Shown in pieces: positions 1 to 9,400 of a stretch of DNA of 64,000 nt (positions are counted from its first letter, which is position 1; the number at the start of each line of letters is the position of its first letter). The DNA is from Chloroflexota bacterium (lineage in GTDB: Bacteria > Chloroflexota > Chloroflexia > Chloroflexales > Herpetosiphonaceae). The notes beneath the pieces were generated by a model. The model was not told the DNA's origin and ran no database searches. It saw only the letters and a list, made by a program, of their open reading frames with translations. Both the position numbers and the translations under genes were made by a program. The stretch spans positions 744,001 to 808,000 of the forward strand of contig JAIUOC010000001.1 of assembly GCA_020161265.1 (NCBI GenBank), given 5' to 3'.

Positions 1-1035
1 AAAACGCGCCAACCCTGCAAGATTAGTTTTTATCCTCAAGCACGGGTAACCTTAGAAAGCCGCATTCGTGGTTATGTCCACCAACATCCTAAAATTGAGT
101 TTCGCAGCCAAACCAATGTTGAGCAATTGCTGTTTGATCCCAGCAAAAGCAGTGTAACAGGTGTGCTGTTGAAGCATGCTGATCAAACCAGCGAACTTGC
201 TGCCGATTTGGTAATCGATACGACTGGCCGTGGCTCACGCAATAACCAATGGCTTGAGGCGGCTGGCTACCCAGCCCCGCCCAAAGAAGTTATGCCGATC
301 GATTTGGTCTATGTCAGCCAAGTCTTCAAAAAAACTAATACACCGCGCGATTGGCAATGTTTGGCTTGCCATCCTTCGGCCAATTCGCCACGCGGCGCAA
401 TTATTGCCCCGATCGACGATGAACATTGGATCGTAACGTTGTTTGGCTATCTTGGGCAGCACCCAACCCCTAGCAGTGAAGGTGTATTGGAGTTTGTTAA
501 AACCTTGCCAGTGCCCGATATTTATACCACCTTAGCCGAGGCAATTCCTGCCGGCGAAGCCATGCGCTTCGGCTATCCACAGCAAGTATTTCAACGTTAT
601 GACAAATTAAAGCGTTTTCCTCAAGGTTTTTTGGTGCTTGGCGACGCTTTATGCAGCCTTGATCCGGTTTTTGGTCAAGGGATGACAATCGCCTGCAAAG
701 AGGCTCATGCGCTTGATCAAGTGCTGGCTTCGGCCCAAGGTCAACAAGCAGCAACCCTAGCCCAAGCCTTTTTCAAACAAGCCCAGAAAATTATTGATGT
801 ACCATGGCTGATTACCCAATCAGAAGCCTTACGCTTCAAAGGCATGCCAGGTTCACGCAGCCCTAAAATTCGCTTTTTGCAATGGTATACCGATCATGTT
901 TTTTGGCTAAGTACCCAATCGACCGAAATTTACCAAGCCTTTTTAGATGTGATGCATCTGCTGGCAGGGCCAGAAGCCTTGTTACGACCCAAAGTTGTGC
1001 GCGGCGTGATCGGGCGGATGTTTGGTCGCGCCTAA
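1..1035 (+). CDS. FAD-dependent oxidoreductase / hydroxylase, 3' part
   Basis: The reading frame is open from the first base of the window, so the start lies outside; 344 codons are visible before TAA. The visible part has VIDTTGRGSRNNQWLE, typical of the middle of FAD-binding monooxygenase-like proteins, and near visible residues 209-228 the segment LGDALCSLDPVFGQGM, the GD motif that contacts the ribityl and pyrophosphate of FAD in group A flavoprotein hydroxylases. The N-terminal GxGxxG dinucleotide fold must lie upstream. The family hydroxylates or epoxidises small hydrophobic molecules using NAD(P)H and O2; the substrate cannot be told here. It ends about 200 bp before fhs. Family assignment is good, exact reaction unknown. 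Confidence 0.8.
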   Translation, partial: KTRQPCKISFYPQARVTLESRIRGYVHQHPKIEFRSQTNVEQLLFDPSKSSVTGVLLKHADQTSELAADLVIDTTGRGSRNNQWLEAAGYPAPPKEVMPIDLVYVSQVFKKTNTPRDWQCLACHPSANSPRGAIIAPIDDEHWIVTLFGYLGQHPTPSSEGVLEFVKTLPVPDIYTTLAEAIPAGEAMRFGYPQQVFQRYDKLKRFPQGFLVLGDALCSLDPVFGQGMTIACKEAHALDQVLASAQGQQAATLAQAFFKQAQKIIDVPWLITQSEALRFKGMPGSRSPKIRFLQWYTDHVFWLSTQSTEIYQAFLDVMHLLAGPEALLRPKVVRGVIGRMFGRA

Positions 1036-1132
1036 ATCGTTGCGATTTGTAAACCTCTGTTGATAAAAATAACTATAATTTATCCAGCAAAACACCGCTA
1101 CAATACCCATGATTAGGGCAAAGCTACCAATC

Positions 1133-1206
1133 AGCGGGATAAGCGGTGGCTTTGCTTTAATCGCCCGCTATTGCATGCAGTAGCAACCGTACCAACGGCG
1201 GTACGG
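1133..1206 (+). promoter_or_regulatory. dyad-rich leader upstream of fhs
   Basis: The 197-bp gap before fhs holds three dyads: AGCGGG (1133-1138) with CCCGCT (1164-1169); a near-palindrome GCTATTGCA/TGCAGTAGC (1167-1184); and CCGTACC (1187-1193) with GGTACGG (1200-1206) around a 6-nt loop. The last ends 26 nt before the ATG. They could form an mRNA leader structure or bind a regulator. No match to the tetrahydrofolate riboswitch core was recognised. Confidence 0.35.
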
Positions 1207-1232
1207 ACAATTGATACAAGGACACAGCGTTC

Positions 1233-2945
1233 ATGAAGACTAGTTTACAAATCGCTGCCGAGGCTACGCCACGACCCATCGCCCAAATTGCCGAAGAATT
1301 AGCGATTGCTGAGCAATTTGTCGAACCGTATGGCCGCTATCGCGCCAAAATTAACCTTGATCTGCTTGATGCGAGCCATGATCGGCCTCGCGGCAAGCAG
1401 ATTTTAGTGACTGCCATGACCCCAACACCACTTGGCGAGGGCAAAACTGCCACGACGATCGGTCTTGGGATGGCCTTAAGTCGCTTGGGCAAACGCGCCA
1501 TCTGCACCCTACGCCAAAGCTCGCTTGGCCCAGTTTTTGGGATTAAAGGTGGTGGCTCAGGTGGCGGCTATTCGCAAGTTATCCCATTGGAAGATAGCTT
1601 GATGCATTTAACTGGCGATATTCACGCCGTGACCCAAGCCCACAACCAAATCGCCGCCATGACCGACAATAGTTGGTATCAAAAAAATCGGCTGGGCATC
1701 GACCCTGATCAGATTCAAATTCGGCGAGTGCTTGATGTCAATGATCGCTTTTTGCGCTCGATCACCATCGGTCAAGGCGGCTCGCAGCATGGCATTCCGC
1801 GCCAAACAGGCTTCGATATTACAGCTGCTAGCGAATTAATGGCTATTTTAGCCTTGGTCAGCGGTGAAAATCATGCCGATGTAATGCGCGATCTGCGCCA
1901 ACGAATCGGGCGTATGGTCGTGGCTTTCAATCGTCAAGGCCAGCCAATCACTGCTGATGATATTCAGGCAGCAGGCGCAGCCACGGTGATTATGCGCAAT
2001 GCCATTCATCCAACCTTGATGCAGACAATTGAAAATACCCCAGTATTGATGCATGGCGGACCATTTGCCAATATCGCTCACGGCAATGCCAGCGTCGTCG
2101 CCGATCAAGTTGGCCTGCGGATCGCCGATTATGTGGTGACCGAGGCTGGTTTTGCCATGGATATGGGCGGCGAGAAGTTTTTCGATATTAAGTGTCGCGC
2201 CTTTGATGCCAAACCAGCGGTCGTGGTGTTGGTTGCTACAATTCGTGCGCTCAAAGCTCATAGCGGGCGCTGGAACATCAAGCCAGGCCGTGATTTGCCC
2301 GCCGATTTGTTGCAAGAAAATCCCGATGCGGTCTATGCAGGCGGGGCAAATTTGCAAAAGCATATTCGCAATGCCCAATTATTCGGCCTGCCAGTTGTCG
2401 TTGCGCTTAATTCGTTCCCTGATGATCATCCCTCAGAAATCGAGGCGGTACGCGAAATCGCGATGAGCGCCGGAGCCTTTGATGTAGCGGTGAGCAAGGT
2501 ATTTAGCCAGGGCGGGGCTGGCGGCGAAGAATTGGCAGAAAAAGTGCTAGCCGCAATTGACCAAGCAGGCCAAGCCCAATTTCTATACGAACTTGATCAG
2601 CCGTTGAGCGCTAAAATTGCCACAATCGCCACCAAAATCTATGGTGCGGCTGAAGTTAGTTATAGCGACGCAGCTAGCGAACAATTAGCCAAACTTGAGG
2701 CCAATGGCTTTGGTAAATTGCCGATCTGTATGGCTAAAACTCACTTGAGCATCAGCCATGATCCGGCGCTCAAAGGTGCGCCAACGGGCTATAGCTTCCC
2801 AATTCGCGAGGTGCGGGCTAGCATCGGCGCGGGCTTTATCTACCCAATTGCTGGCGATATGATGACCATGCCAGGGCTTAGCGCTAACCCGGCTGCCCAA
2901 CAAATTGATATTGATGAACATGGCAATACAGTGGGCTTATTCTAG
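1233..2945 (+). CDS. fhs: formate--tetrahydrofolate ligase
   Basis: 570 aa, close to the usual 555-560 aa of the family. It makes 10-formyl-tetrahydrofolate from formate, THF and ATP in the cytoplasm, feeding purine and formyl-methionine synthesis and one-carbon metabolism. The P-loop TPLGEGKTATTIGL lies near residues 64-78, followed by the family-typical LRQSSLGPVFGIKGG and GGSGGGYSQVIP stretches and a C-terminal MPGLS. The ATG is preceded by AAGGACA. It stands alone: flavin oxidoreductase upstream, unrelated membrane protein operon downstream. A weak AT-rich terminator (2962-2994) follows. Confident assignment. Confidence 0.97.
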   Translation: MKTSLQIAAEATPRPIAQIAEELAIAEQFVEPYGRYRAKINLDLLDASHDRPRGKQILVTAMTPTPLGEGKTATTIGLGMALSRLGKRAICTLRQSSLGPVFGIKGGGSGGGYSQVIPLEDSLMHLTGDIHAVTQAHNQIAAMTDNSWYQKNRLGIDPDQIQIRRVLDVNDRFLRSITIGQGGSQHGIPRQTGFDITAASELMAILALVSGENHADVMRDLRQRIGRMVVAFNRQGQPITADDIQAAGAATVIMRNAIHPTLMQTIENTPVLMHGGPFANIAHGNASVVADQVGLRIADYVVTEAGFAMDMGGEKFFDIKCRAFDAKPAVVVLVATIRALKAHSGRWNIKPGRDLPADLLQENPDAVYAGGANLQKHIRNAQLFGLPVVVALNSFPDDHPSEIEAVREIAMSAGAFDVAVSKVFSQGGAGGEELAEKVLAAIDQAGQAQFLYELDQPLSAKIATIATKIYGAAEVSYSDAASEQLAKLEANGFGKLPICMAKTHLSISHDPALKGAPTGYSFPIREVRASIGAGFIYPIAGDMMTMPGLSANPAAQQIDIDEHGNTVGLF

Positions 2946-2961
2946 CTGCATGTCAATGTTT

Positions 2962-2995
2962 AATGTCTTTTTGTAAAGCAGACATTTCTTTTTGT
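2962..2995 (+). terminator. possible terminator of fhs, with a 14-bp direct repeat
   Basis: AATGTCT (2962-2968) pairs with AGACATT (2980-2986) and is followed by TTCTTTTTG. The same stretch carries the direct repeat CTTTTTGTAAAGCA at 2967-2980 and again at 2988-3001, 21 bp apart (two helical turns). It may therefore also be an upstream control site for the next operon. Confidence 0.35.
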
Positions 2996-3003
2996 AAAGC
3001 ATA

Positions 3004-3059
3004 CTTGACTTAATCATGAAACTGACGTATACTCAGGTCAGTCAAATAATTAAGTCAAG
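3004..3059 (+). promoter_or_regulatory. promoter with two nested operator dyads before the membrane protein/XRE operon
   Basis: A promoter TTGACT (3005-3010), 17-bp spacer, TATACT (3028-3033) is framed by an 11-bp perfect inverted repeat CTTGACTTAAT (3004-3014) / ATTAAGTCAAG (3049-3059). Inside it a second perfect repeat ACTGAC (3021-3026) / GTCAGT (3037-3042) flanks the -10 box. The outer right arm also contains the ribosome site AAGGAG. The layout suggests autoregulation by the XRE protein of the operon. Confidence 0.65.
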
Positions 3060-3068
3060 GAGCTTTCG

Positions 3069-3449
3069 ATGAACACCAAATCATCTGCATTACGTCAACT
3101 CATTATCGCCTTCGTATTGTTCCCAATCTTGCTAATGAGCGTAATGTTGGCGTTGCCAAACTTGCCCGAATCGCCATGGCGAGCGCTGTTGGCGATCGTG
3201 CCCTTGGTTCCAGTAGGTTTAGGAATTCAAGCAATGTATCGGGCAATCAGCGGCCTAGATGAATTTCAACGCCACATTCAGTTGTTAGCCCTAGCGTTTG
3301 CCGTAGGCGCGACTAGCTTTCTAACCTGTGGCTATGGCTTGCTCCAAGTGTTGGTCGATTTGCCACAACTTTCGTGGCTGTGGGTTTTGCCATTATTGAC
3401 AACCTGCTGGAGTTTTGGCTTAGCCTTCGCCAACCGGAGCTACCAATGA
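3069..3449 (+). CDS. small four-helix membrane protein, operon with XRE regulator
   Basis: 126 aa with four predicted membrane helices (about residues 10-29, 38-57, 72-97 and 102-121) and no catalytic motif that I recognise. AAGGAG sits 6 nt before the ATG. Its TGA overlaps the ATG of the downstream XRE regulator as ATGA, so the two are translationally coupled. Pairs of a small membrane protein and a short XRE regulator are common in Gram-positive bacteria and Chloroflexota; the membrane protein is usually of unknown function. The promoter carries nested dyads (3004-3059). Confidence 0.8.
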   Translation: MNTKSSALRQLIIAFVLFPILLMSVMLALPNLPESPWRALLAIVPLVPVGLGIQAMYRAISGLDEFQRHIQLLALAFAVGATSFLTCGYGLLQVLVDLPQLSWLWVLPLLTTCWSFGLAFANRSYQ

Positions 3450-3661
3450 AAAATCGTTTGCGGGTATTACGAGCCGAGCGCGAATGGTCACAAGCCGAGT
3501 TAGCTCAAGCGTTGGGAGTATCGCGCCAAACGATTAATGCGCTAGAAACTGGCAAATACGATCCAAGTTTGCCTCTAGCCTTCAAAATTGCCGATCTCTT
3601 TGAGTTAGCAATTGAGCAAATTTTCGAGCGACCAAGCGCTGATGAAGCAACTGAGGAATAA
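3446..3661 (+). CDS. XRE-family transcriptional regulator (short, YozG-like)
   Basis: 71 aa. Nearly the whole protein is one helix-turn-helix of the Cro/C1 type: LRAEREWSQAELAQALGVSR followed by QTINALETGKYDPSLPLA. Start chosen at the ATG inside the ATGA overlap with the preceding gene; a longer upstream reading in the same frame is covered by that gene. Expected to act as a dimer on a palindromic operator, and the nested inverted repeats at 3004-3059 are the obvious candidate. The HTH family is certain, the target is inferred. Confidence 0.9.
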   Translation: MKNRLRVLRAEREWSQAELAQALGVSRQTINALETGKYDPSLPLAFKIADLFELAIEQIFERPSADEATEE

Positions 3662-3943
3662 ATAATAAACAAGCATCCATGGCTGGACGATTGAATTGGC
3701 ATTCGCTAGATTGGGTGCTTGTTTTAGTTGGATTAATACCTCTCTTAAACAATTTCCCCTTCGGTTTTCCTGTTATTTCCCTATTGACTCCGGCCCAAAC
3801 TCCAGCTAGCCTTAGACTAATCAGCATCTTACCCAAGGATAATTATTGGTGCATTTGGTCTCATCAACCGTTAACAACCTAAATTCACCCATCTATTCAA
3901 AATCCTAAGTACAATCAATGTTTGTGTAGTTTGAGGATCATCA

Positions 3944-4402
3944 ATGAAGCTGTTTTCACGTTTGGTCATGATCGTGTTGCTTATTGGTACGATATTGGTT
4001 AAGGCTCCAACTCCAACCTATGCTGTAACATGTTCTGGGTCTGGATGCACGGGGCTAGATGCTCATGCCACAGGTTGTAATGAAGGATCAATCGCATTAC
4101 CTCAAACTTTATTTTTAAATGGGATTGTCAGGTTGCACTATTCACCCACATGCCAAACCTATTGGGCAAAAGTAGTTGCCCAACCCCAAGGTGAAAAATT
4201 CTTTCTCAAAGCCTATATCGAACATGCAGGGTTTGGCACATTTAGCCTGACTGCCCCAATGGAACTTCGCGGAAATCTCCGATCAACCATGTATTTCTAC
4301 CCAGTTGCTCCGGGCATAATGCAGGTGCTCCGAGCATGCGGATTTGTCTCCAAACAATTTAATAGTACAGTTGGTACTGGTGCTTGTAGCAACTATTATT
4401 AG
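3944..4402 (+). CDS. secreted DUF2690-like protein
   Basis: 152 aa. Residues 1-28 form a signal peptide (charged start, hydrophobic core, APTPTYA cleavage region). The mature part begins with CSGSGCTGLDAHATGC and continues with VRLHYSPTCQTYWAKV, the cysteine and YSPxCxxxWAxV pattern of the DUF2690 family known mainly from actinobacterial secreted proteins. Six or more cysteines suggest disulfides outside the cell. Function unknown. It stands alone and ends at a strong bidirectional terminator (4429-4459) shared with the converging TetR gene. Confidence 0.8.
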   Translation: MKLFSRLVMIVLLIGTILVKAPTPTYAVTCSGSGCTGLDAHATGCNEGSIALPQTLFLNGIVRLHYSPTCQTYWAKVVAQPQGEKFFLKAYIEHAGFGTFSLTAPMELRGNLRSTMYFYPVAPGIMQVLRACGFVSKQFNSTVGTGACSNYY

Positions 4403-4428
4403 GATCTGATCTCTACTATTCGCTTATT

Positions 4429-4459
4429 AAATGGTGGATATTCAGAATATCCACCATTT
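4429..4459. terminator. bidirectional terminator between DUF2690-like gene and tetR-type gene
   Basis: Perfect 15-bp inverted repeat AAATGGTGGATATTC (4429-4443) / GAATATCCACCATTT (4445-4459) between two converging genes. A/T-rich ends on both sides let it serve both strands. Confidence 0.75.
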
Positions 4460-4461
4460 CT

Positions 4462-5079
4462 CTATACCAACAATCCCCGTAGCCCTCGCAAAAACAGCTT
4501 AGCGGCTCGTTCTAGCTCAGCATAGGTTGCCCCATTTACGCTTTGAATCGATAAACCATTGGAAAAGGCCATAACACAGCGAGCCATATCGAAAGGATCA
4601 ATTGTATCGGCTAACTGCCCTGCTTGACGAGCCTGCTCCAATCGCTCACGAATCAATACTTCTTGAGCAACGCGTTGATTAACCACATCTTGATAAATCG
4701 ATCCAGTCGCCTCATTACAAACTGGCACACCACGAATCAATAAACAGCCAGCAGGTACGGTTGGGTTAGTAATCTGTTTAACATTGATATGGAGCAGTTG
4801 CTCAAATGCCGTATAAATATCTGGATGATCGAGCGCAGCTTTAATCGATGGCATGCTCAACTCATGATAGCGCTCTAAGACCTCACGAAATAGGCTCTCT
4901 TTATTGCCAAATGCAGCATATAAACTAGGCCGATTAATCCCCATCGCCTCAGTTAAATCGCTCAGCGAAGCGCCTTCATAGCCCAAACGCCAAAATACCA
5001 CCAATGCTTGAAATAAGGCCTCATCACGATCAAAGGCGCGGGGCCGCCCAACTTTTGGTTCATTCACTGCTTTCATCAT
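4462..5079 (-). CDS. TetR/AcrR-family transcriptional regulator
   Basis: 205 aa. Residues about 15-64 are a TetR HTH: RDEALFQALVVFWRLGYEGA, then SLSDLTEAMGINRPSLYAAF and GNKESLF. The C-terminal part (PAGCLLIRG, ARCVMAFSNGLSIQS) resembles the TetR_C group that often controls short-chain dehydrogenases or efflux genes. Two ATG codons are adjacent at the start and no strong ribosome site is visible. It points away from the repeat-rich gap at 5080-5582, and no target gene lies beside it. Family certain, ligand unknown. Confidence 0.92.
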   Translation of the reverse strand: MMKAVNEPKVGRPRAFDRDEALFQALVVFWRLGYEGASLSDLTEAMGINRPSLYAAFGNKESLFREVLERYHELSMPSIKAALDHPDIYTAFEQLLHINVKQITNPTVPAGCLLIRGVPVCNEATGSIYQDVVNQRVAQEVLIRERLEQARQAGQLADTIDPFDMARCVMAFSNGLSIQSVNGATYAELERAAKLFLRGLRGLLV

Positions 5080-5582
5080 CGCTAACCAATCTATCTGTAT
5101 TGACCATAATGATCATACGTCAAACAGGTGCTTAACACAAGCGATGCAGAGCATAGAACATAGAACATAGAACATAGAGCAGCAAAGCATGGGTTTGGGG
5201 TTTGGTCGTTGGAGTACAGGGATCGGTTTTTAACGGAGAGCCGCAGAGGGGGAAGTATGGCTATTGGCTATGGGCTTTTGGTATCGTGGTAATTCCACAC
5301 AACGTTCCGCTAGCCTAAAGCCTTTAGCCCGCTCTTCGTAACCTTCGTGCCCTTCGCGTTCTTCGTGGTTGCATATGGGGATTGGTCGTTGGGGTACGGG
5401 GATCGGTTTTTAAACGCAGAGGTGTAGCGCAATCAACGACTCATACCATCTTTAGGGTTGTAACGCGAGCGCCTAATGTTTGCTATTCTATGCAGACTGA
5501 CTAAGCTGCTCAGGATTTAATGAAGACTGCGACCGAAGCTTGGTCGTTATAGTGCACATGATGCACAAGGGGATCTGGAAGC
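5080..5582. repeat. intergenic cluster of 7-mer and 9-mer tandem repeats
   Basis: 503 bp without a gene. It holds four copies of the heptamer CATAGAA (5152-5179, last copy CATAGAG), then GGCTATT-GGCTATG-GGCTTTT (5259-5279), then four 9-mers CTTCGTAAC, CTTCGTGCC, CTTCGCGTT, CTTCGTGGT (5334-5369). A stretch beginning GGTCGTTGG and ending GGGATCGGTTTTTAA occurs twice, near 5204 and 5384, exactly 180 bp apart. The same unit types recur at six other places in the window. Confidence 0.7.
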
Positions 5583-6137
5583 ATGAACCAATCAATTTCC
5601 GAAGCCCAAGCAGACATGCGTGAGGGCTATTATAGTGGGGCTGCTGGAATTTTGGCTTCAGCACTGGCCTGGTCTATTGCGGCTGGTGTGACAATCATTG
5701 GCTCAGCCGAACGATCAATCTGGGCGCTGCTGCTAGGTGGTATGTTGATCTTCCCAGTATCGATTCTGATTAGCAAAGTGCTTGGTGCGCGAGGAACTCA
5801 CACTAAAGGCAACCCACTTGGACAACTTGCGGGTGCTAGCACCTTTTGGCTAGTCTTTTCTATGCCGCTTGCCTATGGTTTAGGCCTGCAAAAACCAAGC
5901 TGGTTCTTTATGGCAATGCTGTTGGTCATCGGGGGGCGCTATCTTGTATTTGCGACCCTTTATGGCATGCGGCTCTACTGGGTTTTAGGGCTTGCCCTTG
6001 CAGCAGTAGCAATCACGTTGGCATTTCTATCAGCAGCTCCTGCTATCGCAGCGAGTGCCGGAGCCGCAACCGAAATAATCTTTGCAATTATTTGTCTGGT
6101 ACAACACCGTCAGTCACTGCGCCAAGTTGTTCGCTAA
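5583..6137 (+). CDS. DUF7010-like integral membrane protein
   Basis: 184 aa with a short polar N-terminus (QADMREGYYSGAAGIL) and about five to six hydrophobic segments covering most of the rest. The N-terminal pattern, an acidic helix followed by YYxGAxGxLxSxLxW, matches my memory of the DUF7010 family of small integral membrane proteins. Function unknown. GGGGATCTGGAA precedes the ATG. It is monocistronic, with repeat clusters on both sides. Confidence 0.65.
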   Translation: MNQSISEAQADMREGYYSGAAGILASALAWSIAAGVTIIGSAERSIWALLLGGMLIFPVSILISKVLGARGTHTKGNPLGQLAGASTFWLVFSMPLAYGLGLQKPSWFFMAMLLVIGGRYLVFATLYGMRLYWVLGLALAAVAITLAFLSAAPAIAASAGAATEIIFAIICLVQHRQSLRQVVR

Positions 6138-6447
6138 AATCCTACCTGCATTGGTTTCCCTAACCCTTGATGTGCCAGTATACTCATTCGGCCAATGCCT
6201 AGCCAAAAAACACAACTTTCGTGATCTTCGCGTTCTGCGCGGTTTCGGCTTTCGTGGATCGGTATAATAATCCCCAAGTGAATGATCCACAAAGGACACG
6301 AAGGGGCACGAATGTTGGTTGCATGGTACGCAGGGATTGCTTGGCAATGCAGCTTCCTTCGCGTTCTTCGCGTTCTTCGTGGTTTCGGCCTTTCTGGATC
6401 GATATTAATAACCCTCAAACCCACAGCATGTAGAAGGGAGTACATCA
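6138..6447. repeat. intergenic repeat cluster with duplicated segment
   Basis: 310 bp without a gene. 9-mer units occur at 6217-6245, inverted at 6287-6312, and again at 6357-6384 (two CTTCGCGTT then CTTCGTGGTT). A segment starting TTTCGGC and running through TGGATCG to AATAA and CCAA or CTCAA appears at about 6243-6280 and 6383-6420, a direct repeat about 140 bp apart. Long antisense readings here (rich in RRTRR) are artefacts of the 9-mers. Confidence 0.7.
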
Positions 6448-9400
6448 ATGAATCTTGATCACCTATTGGCTGAGTTCGAGCAATTAAGCTATGCCCAACG
6501 AATCAAACGCATTGTACAACTTGGCCAACAAGCCAGCAACAATCCGCAAATTAGCCAATTAATTACCCAATTAGCCCAAAGCCCCAGCATTTACCAACGC
6601 CGATTAGCCTTATTTAGTTGTTATGGCAGCCATAATAGCAGCCTGATTCGCCAATTTATCGGCGATCCAGCGCAATCGTTGGTGCAGCTAGCGATCAAAT
6701 TAATTGTGGTGTATGGCAGCGATGCCGATGTTGAAGCCAGTTTGCAACAGCTCGCCCCAGCCTTATGGCGCAGCATACTCAAATTATTGAGCCAACAGCA
6801 ACGCTTCGGATTGATCGACGCATTTTTAGCGACACTTGAGCCAGAGCAACTGCCACGCTACCAGATTTTTGGCTCACAAGCCTATTACAACCAGCACCAA
6901 ACTGCAATTATCACGAACTTACAACCGCAAGCATGGAGCCATTTTGCCCGCCTCAAACCGCATGCCGCTACCGAAGCCCTAGCAATCGTCTTACAAAACG
7001 AGAACCACAGCATTTGGCATAAGCTGACGATTTTCAATCAAGCGCTGCCCGAAATCGCCAAGGATTATCCCGATCAAGCACTTGCACTGGTACAAATAGC
7101 ATTGAATCAACAAATATCCTTAAAATTCATGCCGTTGCAAGAGCTAGCCTATCGCCGACCACAAGCAATTGCCGATCTAAGCATCCAACACCAGCAAGCA
7201 GGCGCGATGACATGGGGCAATTTACTGAAAAAATTAAGCTTGGAGCAAGTGTTGCGGCTGGCTGAGCTGAATCTTTTGCCACGGCCAGCCTTATGGCTTG
7301 GCAAAACCCCGCTTGAATATCGCTCAGCTATCTATGCCGCTCAGCATCGCCAATGGTATCAAGATGATGAACAACAAGTGCGATTGCGCGAAGATGCACT
7401 CTGGCAGGCCTTACCACGCCAAGAGCGCCAATACGAGGCTCGACGAGTGCAGCAGATGCCAGCTTTAGATTTTGATCTGCGGTTGAATATTCGCCATGCT
7501 GCCTATTTGCCTTGGGACGAAGCCTGGGAAGCCTTGCAACCAGCGCTCAAACATAACGATGCCGACTATCGCGGCGAAGCACTTGCCGCATTAATCAATA
7601 TTGTGCGCTATCAGCCCGAACAAGCCCAAGCCGTCTTAGATCTCGTGCAAGCTCGGCGCAACGAACAAGACCCAGTACGAAAGCAGATGTTCACCGCCTT
7701 GAGTGAACTGCCAGCACGGCGTTGGCAAACCGAACATCTACCTAGCATCGAGCAGATTATTCGCGCAAGCCTTGATGCCCGCGATTGCTCGGATGCCAGC
7801 ATTCACTTATTGCAACGCTGGCTGAGCAAATTGCTGGCGGTACATCCACAGGCCAGTATCAGATTAATCGGCCAAATTAGCCGTGAACGAGGCCGAATTT
7901 TCGTGCAGAGCTATGGCCGCGAACTCAACGCCAACGAAGCCCAAGCCTTGTGCGCCGTGCTCTTGCCAATTATGCAGACCTGGGAGCGCCGCCAACAAAT
8001 CGAAGATATTCTGAGCATTGTCAATTTTATCGGCAAAGCGATTAAAGCTGTGCCCGAATTATTGACGTTGCTCGAACAAATTGCCAATGAACAACTCGAT
8101 TGGGCGGCTAGTCGGGCTTTGTATGCTCTTCACCATCATGCCCGTAAAACCTTTAATCAAATTGTGCCACGGCTGCTGGCCAACGACCCCAGCTGGATCA
8201 CCCAACCACTAGTACACAGCGTTGTCCTTACTCAACGCCAAGATTTACTCACGCCATTTTTGCCAGTTCAACGCTACAAAGGCAAATTTAGCACTGGCAA
8301 ATCTTCCTATCTTTTGCCAATTCAACGCGGTTTTGAACGATGGACGACCAAACAACAACAGATCTATGCTCAAGCGCTGATCAAACAAACCGAGCAAACC
8401 GATCATCAGCACCAACATTTGGTCGAGTACGCCCAACGCTTGGCCTACCTCAGCGAAGTCGCGCCAACCCGCTTGATTGAATTGGCCCAACTTGATGCGC
8501 CAATTGTGGTCTTGCGCGATAAAGCGATCGAGGCCTTGAGCCGCCGCGAAACCAGTGATGGCGTGGCAACCCTAATCGAAGCCTTGGACGATGCGCGGGC
8601 ACGCGTGGCAATTTATGCCTTGCGGCGGGTTTTGCTGCGCATGCCAACCGATCAAGCGCTCGCAATTTTGCGCAATGTACCAAACACCAAAATCACGGTT
8701 GCCAAAGAAACTCTACGGCTGATCGGCGATCTCAAAAACCAAGCAGCCTATCAAGAGTTATTACGCTGGAGCACCCTGGAGTTACATCACGATGTCTGGA
8801 TTGCCTTAGTCCATGCGCTCAATAATTATCTTAGCCAAAACGAAACTTGGGTGATTTTCGATCGCTTACTCAGGCATGACGAACCAACCGTCGTCGAAAG
8901 TCTCACGACGATTTCGCTGGCAGGCCAACCACCAAGCAGGCTTCCCCAACTACTGCGACTATTCAAAGCATTAATTGAGCATCCCAACCTTGAGGTGCGC
9001 AAAGCAGCAATCGGTCGCTGTTACTATTTTTATGGTATCGATACCCAGCGAGTTTTGGTTGAACCATTGACCAAGGCTCTGACTTCAGGGGTTGAGAAGC
9101 TCCGAGATTTTGCGGTTACAGCGCTTATTAATATCTATGCAATTAAGGACATAGCGGTTATTACTAAAATTGTGCACGCCAATTTGGCAAATCGGGCTGT
9201 TATCAACGCACTGATGAGCAGACTAAATAGCCAAGTACGCTATGGGCAAACGTCCCATGCAGCAGCAAACGCAGTTATTGCCGAACTGGCCCATGATCGA
9301 TTAACTACCCACCTGCAAATTCAGTTAGCGGGGCTTTATTACGATGAGCAAGCGTGGTTTAACTTCGTACAACAGCTGCGCCAACAAGATTTGTTGAATG

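Noticed and set aside
3679-3882. 67-codon frame after the XRE gene
   Set aside because: No ribosome site, no recognisable pattern, biased only by chance hydrophobic codons; the 280-bp gap holds nothing I can support.
6114-6448. Antisense frames rich in RRTRR
   Set aside because: Produced by the 9-mer repeats; no ribosome site and no protein-like composition.
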